Of a stretch of DNA of 64,000 nucleotides, positions 46,919-55,900 are shown in pieces. Position numbers and translations under genes: made by a program. The DNA comes from an uncultured Pontibacter sp. (GTDB taxonomy: Bacteria > Bacteroidota > Bacteroidia > Cytophagales > Hymenobacteraceae): assembly GCA_947499125.1 (NCBI GenBank), contig CANMMP010000001.1:248001-312000 (forward strand), given 5' to 3'. Each line of letters begins with the position of its first letter. Within the stretch, counting starts at the first letter, position 1. Below the pieces are notes generated by a model. It was not told where the DNA came from. It saw only the letters and a program-made list of their open reading frames with translations, and searched no databases.

Positions 46919-47195
46919 GTGCCTATCAAACTCAATTTTATGGCTATGCCTGATAGAGCTGTTTATGGTTTCATTTACCAATTTAGAAAGGTAGTTGGAT
47001 TGTTGGTGATAACACCAACAATGGCTTTATGGATCTGATTGTTGGAGACAGCCCTACATAGTTTATCTGTCTACAGTTAATTTGATTTCATATTGCGCCC
47101 TTGCTGTGTGTTCTCACTAGCAAGTTATAGCTGCCTATAGTTGATGCCAGTTTCAGCTAAGTAAACTGACAAGGTTTATAGTATAGGTTTATTGC
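46919..47195. other. Gene-free spacer with a perfect palindrome
   Basis: No ORF was found. It holds a perfect 10-bp inverted repeat with a 4-nt loop (46999-47022, ATTGTTGGTG with CACCAACAAT) lacking a T tract. Its role is unknown. It marks the left edge of the small accessory patch. Confidence 0.5.
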
Positions 47196-47636
47196 TTAAA
47201 CGATGCTTTCGTTCAGAGTTGGCCTGCTAAACTTATTTGCAAGCTTTCTACCTAAATAAGCCATCGGGATATAGGCACCTATCAGGTCAACTATAGTATA
47301 CCAGGTTGGCGAAGGAAGGATAAATATACTGGCAACCCCACCTGCTAAGAAAAACGCACCTATAGCAAGGGCAAACTTCATTTTATGGCTGGCAGCAATC
47401 ATTCCGGCTACAAAAGCCCCAACCAGGGTACCGAGTGCATGGGCCAGAAATGGGAATATAAAATGCTTAGGCTGAAACAAATGCATACTTGCTTTTAACC
47501 CTTCGGTGGTGGTAACATCGGCGCCATCTGGTGGAGGAATAATGGAACCGCTAATAGAAATTATGCCCATATTCACGACACTGCCAATGACAATGCCAAC
47601 TATAATAGCTAAAATATTGCGGAGGATCGGATTCAT
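47196..47636 (-). CDS. Four-helix integral membrane protein, unknown family
   Basis: A 146-residue membrane protein with four hydrophobic helices (about residues 6-28, 58-82, 86-106 and 112-130). Features are a Pro-rich loop (IIPPPDGADVTTTEG) after helix 1 and LAHALGTLVGAFVAGMIAA, typical of a small family of Bacteroidota membrane proteins of unknown function. The C-terminus is basic (YLGRKLANKF). It lies 30 bp after the DUF2200 gene on the same strand and may be co-transcribed with it. Confidence 0.7.
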   Translation of the reverse strand: MNPILRNILAIIVGIVIGSVVNMGIISISGSIIPPPDGADVTTTEGLKASMHLFQPKHFIFPFLAHALGTLVGAFVAGMIAASHKMKFALAIGAFFLAGGVASIFILPSPTWYTIVDLIGAYIPMAYLGRKLANKFSRPTLNESIV

Positions 47637-47666
47637 ACTTGCTGTTATATGAGAGTTCTATAGGTT

Positions 47667-48038
47667 CTACTTGTTGTCATTTCTCAATATCTTCTCCATC
47701 TTCCTGCCTTTGGCCAGTTCGTCTACCAGCTTGTCTAAATACCGCACTTGCCTGGTTAGCGGGTTTTCTATTTCCTCTATCCTGTACCCACAAATTGAAC
47801 CCGTAATCAGATCAGCTTTCGGATTCAGTTCTGCTCTCCCGAAAAATGTCTCAAAGTTCACCTTCTCCTCTATCAGTTCCTGCTGCTTTTTACTATCAAA
47901 ACCGGTCAGCCATTCTATAACCTGGTGCAGTTCGGCTATTGTCCTTCCTTTACGCTCTACTTTAGTTACATAATGCGGATAAACTGACGCAAAGGTCATC
48001 GTCGCCATTCGCTGATCGTGTTCAGGGGTTGTGGTCAT
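47667..48038 (-). CDS. DUF2200 family protein
   Basis: A 123-residue protein matching the DUF2200 family: [30 protein letters not shown] and [27 protein letters not shown]. The family is small, cytosolic and functionally uncharacterised, often carried on accessory regions. It is intact, with start at the first ATG. It lies in a run of small genes of AT-richer composition with decaying neighbours. Confidence 0.82.
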   Translation of the reverse strand: MTTTPEHDQRMATMTFASVYPHYVTKVERKGRTIAELHQVIEWLTGFDSKKQQELIEEKVNFETFFGRAELNPKADLITGSICGYRIEEIENPLTRQVRYLDKLVDELAKGRKMEKILRNDNK

Positions 48039-48091
48039 GGGTTAAGTGTAGCAGGCTTGGCTTTGTGATAAGGCAGTTGGCCTATGTATAG

Positions 48092-48646
48092 TTAGCAGTT
48101 GTCAGTTTTATACTTCTCTAAACTCTTCAATTCTTCAGCAACTTTTAGCTCCCATTTCGATTGCTTTTCAGCTTTTGTACCATGCTGTGTATCAATGTCA
48201 AACATCCGCTGAAACGAATTGTATTCAAGTTGCACTTTTTGGAATATGGTTTCAGCTTGACCCTCTACATTATCTACATTGATCTTGCTGTTGGCAAATT
48301 CCAACCTTAGTTTTCGGGCAAATAATTCTCCAATGTCAAAGTGAAGCTGTTCATGGCTTAATATTAAAGTGTTTTTCCCCTGTTGTGTTATAAAGGAATT
48401 ACTCTTTTTGAATGTACATTCTACTTTCAAAACTACTTTACCATTCTAGATACTTCTTTTACAAACAGAATATTGTAAAGAAATTGAAGATCGAGCAGCA
48501 AACTCGGGGTTAGATGGCACTTCTACAAAATCACTCAAGGTCAGTTTTTTACCTTCTTCCCAAAGTATAAGATCATTCTGTTGAGCTTGAACAAAATAGG
48601 CACTGAAGATAAAAATGAATAGAAAAATAAAGCCTTTGATATTCAT
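48092..48646 (-). pseudogene. DUF922-like secreted protease homologue with an in-frame TAG
   Basis: Continuous frame of about 184 codons interrupted by a single TAG at 48446-48448. Upstream of the stop are a signal peptide (FIFLFIFIFSAYFVQAQ) and the domain start ILWEEGKKLTLSDF. Downstream, still in the same frame, the fold continues NGKVVLKVECTFKKSN and the zinc motif HEQLHFDIGELFARKLRLE. This is the DUF922 family of predicted secreted metalloproteases with HExxH. A one-base change would restore it. It is probably a nonsense pseudogene; readthrough, a local sequencing error or two separately translated halves are less likely. The ATG start is at 48646. Confidence 0.8.
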
Positions 48647-48724
48647 GCTTAAATAATTTCTTACTTGCAACGTATTTGCCTAAGGCACGCCTTAGTGTGC
48701 TTTAGGTTTGGTTGTGGCTTGTAG

Positions 48725-49279
48725 TTATTTTATGAGTTTCATTAGCTGTACCAAAACAAAAAGTACGGCAGCTATGACAGATGCATAAACTTCAATTCTT
48801 GAATACAAATGCTTGTACTTCCATTCTATTTGTTTCTTGCCTAAACACTTGATGCCATAGTGATGAAGGCAAGTTCAGATCATGCCATAGTCAGGGTAAA
48901 CGTCTTTTATAAATTCGAACTTCCTTTCTGATTTCGTTAAAATTTGAACATGGTAATCCAAGCCCCACGGAGTATAGCTCTCCTTCATCCAGTAACCTTG
49001 AATTTCTTCTAGCTTCAACACTATAGGTGTGTAGCTAAGCCAAGGTTTAATGGCAATGTCATTACTGAATATTATGGTCTTATTTCTTGAATTTGCAATC
49101 CAATAAGTGATCAATAAACCTAATGAGATGCCAACTATTAGTAGAAGCCACTCTGTGTCTTTCGTATTGACATAATGGTAAACACAAAAACAGAGTAAAA
49201 ACAGAAAGGTGCCTATACCACATGTTTCAACGAAAGGGAAATTATGTCTAACCTTATATTTCTTCAGTTTTGTTTTCAC
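48725..49279 (-). pseudogene. Small membrane protein gene with an in-frame TGA
   Basis: The first part (49279-48875) encodes 134 residues starting at GTG with two hydrophobic helices (about 21-34, 43-62) and a beta-rich soluble part that ends ...YPDYGMI at TGA 48875-48877. The same frame stays open for another 49 codons (TCLHHYGIKCLGKKQIEWKY to a third hydrophobic helix VYASVIAAVLFVLVQL) and ends at TAA 48725. The continuation and the helix suggest the original protein was about 184 residues, with TGA replacing a sense codon (perhaps Trp). It could also simply end at the TGA, so I am less sure than for the neighbouring DUF922 gene. Confidence 0.5.
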
Positions 49280-49439
49280 AATCTGTAATTTCTATTTGCT
49301 ACAACTACTTCTAAAGCGTGAACATACGGTTATTGACACTATAACTATAGTTCATCTAAATGCTTAGCACATAGCACTGCACTAATATAGTAAAATTCTG
49401 GAGGAGAAATTGATTGGATTAGAGATAGGTATAAAAACA

Positions 49440-49472
49440 ATAAGGGAAACATCCGTCTGATGTTTCCCTTAT
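49440..49472 (-). terminator. Hairpin, possible second terminator
   Basis: A perfect 14-bp stem with loop CGTCT, followed on the minus strand by TTGTTTTTAT. Confidence 0.65.
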
Positions 49473-49605
49473 CATATCTAACTGCTGTGAACAGTTAGGT
49501 AATCTTCCAACCTTTTTATGATAGTCCTTTTACGCCGGGTTAAACCAAAGGTTATAGGCCCGACAAAAAATTCCTGAAAATTTTTTAGGGTATGCCCTAA
49601 AAGCA

Positions 49606-49634
49606 AATAAGCCGACGTTTCAAGTCGGCTTATT
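49606..49634 (-). terminator. Terminator of the DeaD helicase
   Basis: A perfect 11-bp stem (AATAAGCCGAC with GTCGGCTTATT) with loop GTTTCAA lies about 80 bp past the helicase stop codon. Confidence 0.7.
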
Positions 49635-49712
49635 CTAACAGTTACGAAGTTTTTATGCTTCCTATGCTGTATGCTTATTTATACGCCAGTAATTGGCGAT
49701 TGTTACTAAAGA

Positions 49713-51566
49713 TTAAAATCTTTTTCTACGGAATCCACGGCCTTCACCTCCACGGTCGCGGTCGCCACCACGATCACGATCTCCGCCACCAAAACGGCTT
49801 CCACCACGGTCTCCGCCTCTGTCACGGTCGCCACCGCCAAAACGGCTGCCACCACGATCGCCGCGGTCTCTGTCACCGCCACCACGTGGGCCACCAAAGC
49901 GGCTTCCGCCACGGTCACCACCTCTGTCGCGGTCGCCACCACCAAAGCGGCTCTTGCCACCACGGTCTTCACGGTCGCCGCCTTTTTTATCAGACTTCTC
50001 CACTACTACCATGCGGCCATCCACTTCAATACGGCCTACTTTTTCAAGTATATTGGCTGTGTACTCCGAAGGCACTTCCACAAAGCTGAACTTGTCGTAA
50101 AGGTCGATGTCACCAACTTTTGCAGCCGGAATATCAGCGTTTGAAGCAAGCAGGTCGATCAGGTCTTTCGGATGCACACGGTCTTTTTTACCGATCGTGA
50201 TGAACAGACGGTCGAAACCTTCTTTAGAGAAACCAAGGCCTTTTTCAGCCTCTTTACCGGCTTCTTTAACTTTGGCTTCTTTCAGTGTCATTTTAAGCAA
50301 CGCAGCTGCAACTTCAAGCGAAGTATAGTCTTCGTTCACAAGCTTTTCTATAGTTGTAACATGCTTCGTCAGGTTGCCTTTCTCCAGTACTTCACGCACT
50401 TTGCTAAGGAACATTTCTGTACGCAGCTCATTTACATCTTCGTAAGTAGGTACCTGCTGCAACTGGATATTCGCTTTTGTATAGCGCATGATATCCTTCA
50501 GCTTGTACATATCCGAACGGCCTGATACGAACGAGAATGCCTTACCTGATTTACCGGCACGACCTGTACGGCCAATACGGTGCACGTAAGCTTCTTCGTC
50601 CTGCGGCAGGTCGTAGTTAAATACGGCTTCTACGTTCTCCACGTCAAGGCCACGGGCTGCCACATCAGTAGCTACCAGTATCTCGAGCTGAGCGTTACGG
50701 AACTTGCCCATAACATTAGAGCGCTGGTTCTGGTTAAGGTCGCCGTGCAGGGCATCGGCTAAATAACCGCGGCTTTGCAGGCTTGTTACCAACTCGTCTA
50801 CCATACGCTTGGTATTACAGAAGATAACAACCGACTTCATGTTAAACATATCCAGCACGCGCGAAAGCACTTCCTGCTTCATGCTGTTACGCACCTCAAA
50901 GTATACCTGGTCGATGTTGGTTACGGTAAGCTCTTTATGAACCACTTTCACTAACACAGGGTCGTTCTGGTAACGCTTGGTCAGGTCCATGATCGGCTTC
51001 GACATAGTTGCCGAGAAGAAAATGGTCTGGCGCTCTTCCGGCATTTTGCTCAACACGAATTCGATATCGTCTCTGAAACCCATATCCAGCATTTCGTCCG
51101 CTTCGTCCAGAATGATCTTTTTGATCTTATCCAGTTTCAGGGTACCGCGCTCGATGTGGTCCATCACACGGCCCGGCGTACCGATCACGATCTGAACACC
51201 CTGCTTAAGGGCGCGTAGCTGGCGGTCATAAGCCTGGCCGCCATATATCGGAACGATATTGATATTAGGTTTATACTTGATTAATTTCTGGATCTCTCCG
51301 GCAACCTGGATAGCCAGTTCGCGGGTTGGGCAAAGAATAAGCGCCTGCACACTTTTGTCGTGCTCATCAATGCTTTCGATCGTTGGAATGCCGAATGCTG
51401 CGGTTTTACCGGTACCGGTCTGTGCCTGGCCGATAATGTCGCGTCCTTCTAATACAACTGGGATTGCTTCGGTCTGGATTGGAGAGGCTTCTTCAAAGCC
51501 CATGTCTGCGATGGCTCGCTGAACTTCCGGCGATAGCGGAAGCTCGTCAAATCTGATTTTGTTCAT
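49713..51566 (-). CDS. DEAD-box RNA helicase DeaD/CsdA-like with RGG tail
   Basis: 617 residues. The core has Q motif GFEEASPIQTEAI, AQTGTGKTAAFG, PTRELAIQ, TPGRVMDH, DEADEML, SAT, ATDVAARGLD and HRIGRTGRAG. A DbpA-type RNA-binding domain (about 465-540, RLFITIGKKDRVHPKDLIDLL) follows. The tail of about 70 residues is made of Arg/Gly/Asp/Ser/Phe repeats (SRFGGGDRDRGGDRGG-type), a disordered RGG RNA-binding region. Such helicases unwind structured RNA in ribosome assembly and cold adaptation. A TACCTTTG promoter at 51717-51724 gives a leader of about 145 nt, unusually long and typical of cold-induced helicase mRNAs. A stack of hairpins follows the gene. Confidence 0.93.
   Translation of the reverse strand: MNKIRFDELPLSPEVQRAIADMGFEEASPIQTEAIPVVLEGRDIIGQAQTGTGKTAAFGIPTIESIDEHDKSVQALILCPTRELAIQVAGEIQKLIKYKPNINIVPIYGGQAYDRQLRALKQGVQIVIGTPGRVMDHIERGTLKLDKIKKIILDEADEMLDMGFRDDIEFVLSKMPEERQTIFFSATMSKPIMDLTKRYQNDPVLVKVVHKELTVTNIDQVYFEVRNSMKQEVLSRVLDMFNMKSVVIFCNTKRMVDELVTSLQSRGYLADALHGDLNQNQRSNVMGKFRNAQLEILVATDVAARGLDVENVEAVFNYDLPQDEEAYVHRIGRTGRAGKSGKAFSFVSGRSDMYKLKDIMRYTKANIQLQQVPTYEDVNELRTEMFLSKVREVLEKGNLTKHVTTIEKLVNEDYTSLEVAAALLKMTLKEAKVKEAGKEAEKGLGFSKEGFDRLFITIGKKDRVHPKDLIDLLASNADIPAAKVGDIDLYDKFSFVEVPSEYTANILEKVGRIEVDGRMVVVEKSDKKGGDREDRGGKSRFGGGDRDRGGDRGGSRFGGPRGGGDRDRGDRGGSRFGGGDRDRGGDRGGSRFGGGDRDRGGDRDRGGEGRGFRRKRF
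49735..49965 (-). repeat. RGG/FGGGDRD-coding repeat in the DeaD tail
   Basis: Imperfect tandem repeats encode SRFGGG, DRDRGG and DRGG units (four SRFGG blocks). The DNA-level repetition produces spurious long frames on the other strand. Confidence 0.8.
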
Positions 51567-52212
51567 CTGTTTATTTTACTGATTTTACCATGTCTGGTGA
51601 CAGCCTGGATCTTACTAATCCCTATACGCGTCGAAAACTAAAATAAACCAGGTGACCTAACAAATATAGAAGCCGTGCCAGTTAAACAGTAAATCAGACT
51701 GATACCAAATCGGCCGCAAAGGTACGACGAATTTATGGTATTAGCTAATCCCCCTCAGATACAAGCACATGCAGGATTCCATTCAACTATATAAATATTA
51801 ATATAGTTCTATACTTTCAGTTGTAACATTAATTTAACAACAGGAGTACTATGTGTAAATATTCTACCAAAATTTATAACTATTAATATTAAACATGGAT
51901 AACCTTTTATAATATAACTCGTTAAATCGAACAATTGACCCAAACTATAAGGCTGTTCACCAGTAATTTAACTATTCAGCTAAAATTTTTAACGGGTCAT
52001 ACGTAGTATACAAAAAATCGCTCGAAACCATAACCTTGTAAACCCTTATGTAAAAAACTCTACACTGCCGCCTTTATGGCACCCCCGCCTCCTATAATAC
52101 ACGCACTAAGCCTATTGAACAGAAGCTAATGAGACGGATGCTCCTTAACCAGGTGCACCTTCACCATTAAAATCAATTAAACAAAACCTCTAAACCCCTT
52201 AGTCCCTACGTT
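51567..52212. other. Divergent spacer between deaD and an orphan gene
   Basis: A 646-bp gene-free region. It contains the deaD promoter (51717-51724) and a stretch rich in AT and in AASTATA-like heptamers. The 5' leader of the downstream orphan gene at 52213 is long; no clear TAnnTTTG was identified for it. No tRNA or obvious structured RNA was seen. Confidence 0.4.
51717..51724 (-). promoter_or_regulatory. Candidate -7 promoter element of deaD (TACCTTTG)
   Basis: An exact TAnnTTTG match on the minus strand lies about 150 bp before the start codon; identical to the element of the DbpA-like helicase gene. Confidence 0.5.
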
Positions 52213-52752
52213 ATGTTACATTTTACTAAAATCTCAACTCAAGGCAGAAATTTTAACCTGATTGCTTCTGGAGCACTGGCTTTCAAAATTCACAACAAGA
52301 TCTTAAAAGACGAAGCTTTTACGCACGGCACTGCCGTTAGCCGCAACATGCTGGTAGGCAGCGTGCCGGCCCGCAAAGCCACTAACAATGCCAAAAGCGT
52401 TTTCTTCGTACTCATCTCCGACCTCGATAAGGTAAACACTGAATCGCTTTGTGAAATGATTCAGGAAGAGCGCAAAAAAGGCAGCTATGCTGTTTGCCAG
52501 GTTATACCTATGTACTACAACGAGCCATCATTTAAAGCGCTAAAAATGCTTCGCCAGAACTTTGATGAAGTGATGGAACTGAGCAAGCTGAACCTTGGCG
52601 GCGGCAAAGCTCTGCAGAGCCTGGAGCAGCAGCACTGCGTGATGACCGACTATGTGCTTTCGATGGCCCGCATCATGTTCCATGTATGCGCTAACAGCGT
52701 AACGCCGGCCCGTACGGCAATTGAGCGTGAGCAGGAAGTTGCATTTGCTTAA
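52213..52752 (+). CDS. Hypothetical protein (179 aa)
   Basis: A soluble protein with no signal peptide, membrane segment or recognised motif. It begins MLHFTKISTQGRNFNLIAS and contains VFFVLISDLDKVNTESLC and VCQVIPMYYNEPSFKALKML, suggesting an alpha/beta fold. The C-terminus is helical (CVMTDYVLSMARIMFHVCAN) with three cysteines overall in the last 80 residues. Codon use looks like its neighbours, the gene has a strong terminator, and it is preceded by a 460-bp or longer leader-like spacer, so it is probably real and expressed. I do not recognise the family. Confidence 0.75.
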   Translation: MLHFTKISTQGRNFNLIASGALAFKIHNKILKDEAFTHGTAVSRNMLVGSVPARKATNNAKSVFFVLISDLDKVNTESLCEMIQEERKKGSYAVCQVIPMYYNEPSFKALKMLRQNFDEVMELSKLNLGGGKALQSLEQQHCVMTDYVLSMARIMFHVCANSVTPARTAIEREQEVAFA

Positions 52753-52777
52753 ACCCTAACTATAATCCCAAGACCTT

Positions 52778-52812
52778 AACAGGCTGCCTCCCCTCAGGCA
52801 GCCTGTTTTTTT
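52778..52812 (+). terminator. Terminator of the orphan gene
   Basis: A perfect 12-bp stem (AACAGGCTGCCT with AGGCAGCCTGTT), loop CCCCTC-like, then seven T residues. Confidence 0.9.
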
Positions 52813-52925
52813 ATGTGGTTTACTATCAGCACCTAACCTATAAACCTGACATTACAAGCTTGCAAAAACTGGCAAACCGAGCGGCAAAACTGTATCTTTA
52901 AGTTCAAGATAATTTATACTACCGT

Positions 52926-55900
52926 ATGGTGTCTGTTTTTAAAATATACTCGTCTTCAGCTGGCTCCGGTAAAACCTATACTCTGGCTAAGGAATACATA
53001 AAACTTGCCCTCCACTCCCCTTCCCCAGACTATTACCGGTCTATACTTGCCATTACTTTTACAAACGATGCCGCCGCCGAAATGAAGGAGCGCATCATCG
53101 GGAATCTGCGCAAATTCAACTCCCCGGACCTTGCTCAGCGTGCCACCGTAGAAGCCTTGCTGCAACAGATAACACAGGAGCTGAACGAGGAATACACAGA
53201 CGAAAACCTGAAAGTTGAAGAAGTTAGAAAGCGCGCTGCTCAGGTGTTCCGGCAAATACTTTACAACTACGCCGACTTCAGTGTTAGCACCATCGATAGT
53301 TTTGTGAACAAGATCGTGCAGGCCTTTGCCCGCGACCTGAACATACCGCATAACTTCGAAGTTGACCTGGACTCTGACACTTTACTAAGCACAGCCGTTG
53401 CCCTGCTGCTGGATAAAGTGAAGAACGAAAAAGGCGATCTGCTGACCGAAACACTGGAACACTTTATACTGGAGAAGGCCGGCGAAGGCAAAAGCTGGAG
53501 TATGTTTTCGGAAGAGCTGGCTCAGTTTGCACGTAACTTGCTGAACGAACAGGTATACGAAGCCATTACAGACCTGAAAAAACTTACCTTAGAAGACTTC
53601 AGGAGAGTGCAGCAGGAACTCCGAGCATTTAAATTACAGATAGAACAGGAATTGCAGGCCCCGGCCCAGGAGGCACTGCAATTGATAGACACTAACGGCC
53701 TCACTCCTGCCGACTTTTACCAGAGTACCCGCGGCATATGGAGCTTTTTTAACAAATGGACTCAAAAGTACCTCGACCTGACCTATACCAACAGCAACGC
53801 ATATAAAACTATAAACGAAGACAAATGGTATGGTGGCAAAGCAGATGCACTTACTAAAAGCCAGATCGATAGTATAAAACCGCATTTAACAGACCTCTAT
53901 AACCAGATAACAGACCTACAGGAAAAGTACGCGGGAACTTATACTTTGCTGAATGCCGTTATGCCGCACCTTTACAAGTTGTCGGTATTAAATGAGCTGG
54001 AAAAGTGCCTGCAGGAGATAAAACAGGATAAGAACACGGTACATATTTCGGAGTTTAACAAGCGCATAATAGATATAGTACTGAAGGAACCGGTGCCTTT
54101 TATTTATGAACGCCTGGGCGAAAAGTATAACCATATACTTATAGATGAGTTTCAGGACACCTCGGTGCTGCAATGGAACAACCTGTTGCCGCTTGTTGAG
54201 AATGCGGTAGCTTCGGGCCATTTTAGTATGGTGGTAGGCGATGCCAAACAGGCGATCTACCGTTGGCGTGGCGGTGAAATGGAACAGATACTGCACTTGT
54301 ACAAAGGCACACCTGAAAAACTGTACGAGCATCGCCGCGAAAGTACCCGCCTGCAGGAGCGTTATCAAACCTTCGGCGAAGAGGTACTGCAACCTGAAAA
54401 CCTGGATAGTAACTACCGCAGTCGTAACGAGATAATCGAGTTCAACAACGACCTCTTCACGTTTGCAAGCCAAAACCATAAAGCCTACGAAACTTTTACC
54501 TCCATTTACGACGAAGGCTTCGTGCAAAAGTCGCCTAAACCTAATAATACAGGCGGGCATATTCAGATCATGTTTACCTATGAGGGCGATGCCAACACAA
54601 CCTATAACCTGAATACCTGCGAGCGGACAACTGAAATTTACCCCGGCACCACACACAAACCAGAGTTAAGCTACGAAGAAAGTATGCTGAGCATGGTACT
54701 GCAACTGGTAGAGCAAAACCTAGCCGATGGTTATACTTTAAAAGACATGGCCGTGCTTTGCCGCACGAACCATAACAGCAGGCTAATTGCTAATTACCTC
54801 AAAGAGCACCAATACGATATCATCTCCCAGGATTCGTTGTCGTTGCAGTTTGCAGAAGTGGTTAACCTGATCATTGCTTTATTCAGGGTACTAAACCGAC
54901 CTGCCGATGCACTGGCAAAATCGGAGGCCTTATACCTGGTACATAAAGTTACCTTAAAACATATACCCGACGTAACTATAACCCAACGAATTGCACAGGT
55001 TGCCAATCAGCCGGAAGCAGCTGTTTTCTACGATTATATCCGGGAACTAGGCTTTAATGTGGATGAGAAAAACACGGGCAATCTCTCTATTTACGAATTA
55101 ACAGAACGCCTTATCCGGATATTTGACCTGCTCGGCCACAACAACGAATGCGATTATGTTTTCCGTTTCCTGGACCTCGTCCTGGAGTATAGCTTAAAGC
55201 ATAGCAACAACCTGAATAATTTCCTGGCTTACTGGGATGTGCAGAAAGAAAAGCTAAGTATAAATACGCCTAAAAACCGCAATGCCATCACTATCACCAG
55301 CATCCATAAATCGAAAGGACTCGCCTATCCTGTTGTAATTGTGCCTTTTGCCGACTGGAGCACCAAGCCCAAACCTGGTTCGCTGATGTGGAGCCAGTTA
55401 CCTGATGAAGTTGCACAAACATTGAATTTGCCAAGTGTAGCCGTTACCACAAATAAAAAACTGGAGCATACTATACTGGCAGGCCAATACAACACCGAAA
55501 TAGAGAAGACCTTTATCGAGAACATGAACATGCTGTATGTGGCCCTAACCCGCCCCGAAGACAGGCTATACCTGATCGGGAATGGAAGGGACCTGCTACA
55601 GGAAAATAAAATGCCTAAAACAGATACGCCAGCTGATAATGTAAGCCACCTGCTGTATTTATACCTGCAAAGTATAGAACAATGGCAGCCAGGCAAGCTT
55701 TGTTACCAACTGCACAAGGGCAATGCACCGCAGCTCAGAGATACAACATTAGAAGAAGCTACCTTTTATTTAAATTACCTGCAGACAAACGAATGGGAAC
55801 AACGGCTTAAGATAAAACAACACGCGAACAACGTATTCGATTTTGAGACGCAGCAGCGCCAGCGCCAGGTAAACCGGAAACTGCATTATGCCTTATCCCG

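Larger units (their letters stand above)
49280..49712. other. Spacer after the DeaD gene with stacked hairpins
   Basis: No ORF was seen. It holds three inverted repeats: 49440-49472, 49582-49601 (8-bp stem) and 49606-49634. Together they form a stack of likely terminators for the minus-strand helicase mRNA. Confidence 0.5.

Noticed and set aside
46999..47022. Possible integron attC site
   Set aside because: The palindrome lacks the R and L core boxes of attC and no integrase or cassette array is present.
49655..50089. His/Gly-rich plus-strand frame and an Ala/Val-rich minus-strand frame over the DeaD tail
   Set aside because: Both are shadows of the repetitive RGG-coding sequence; no start signal, promoter or family.
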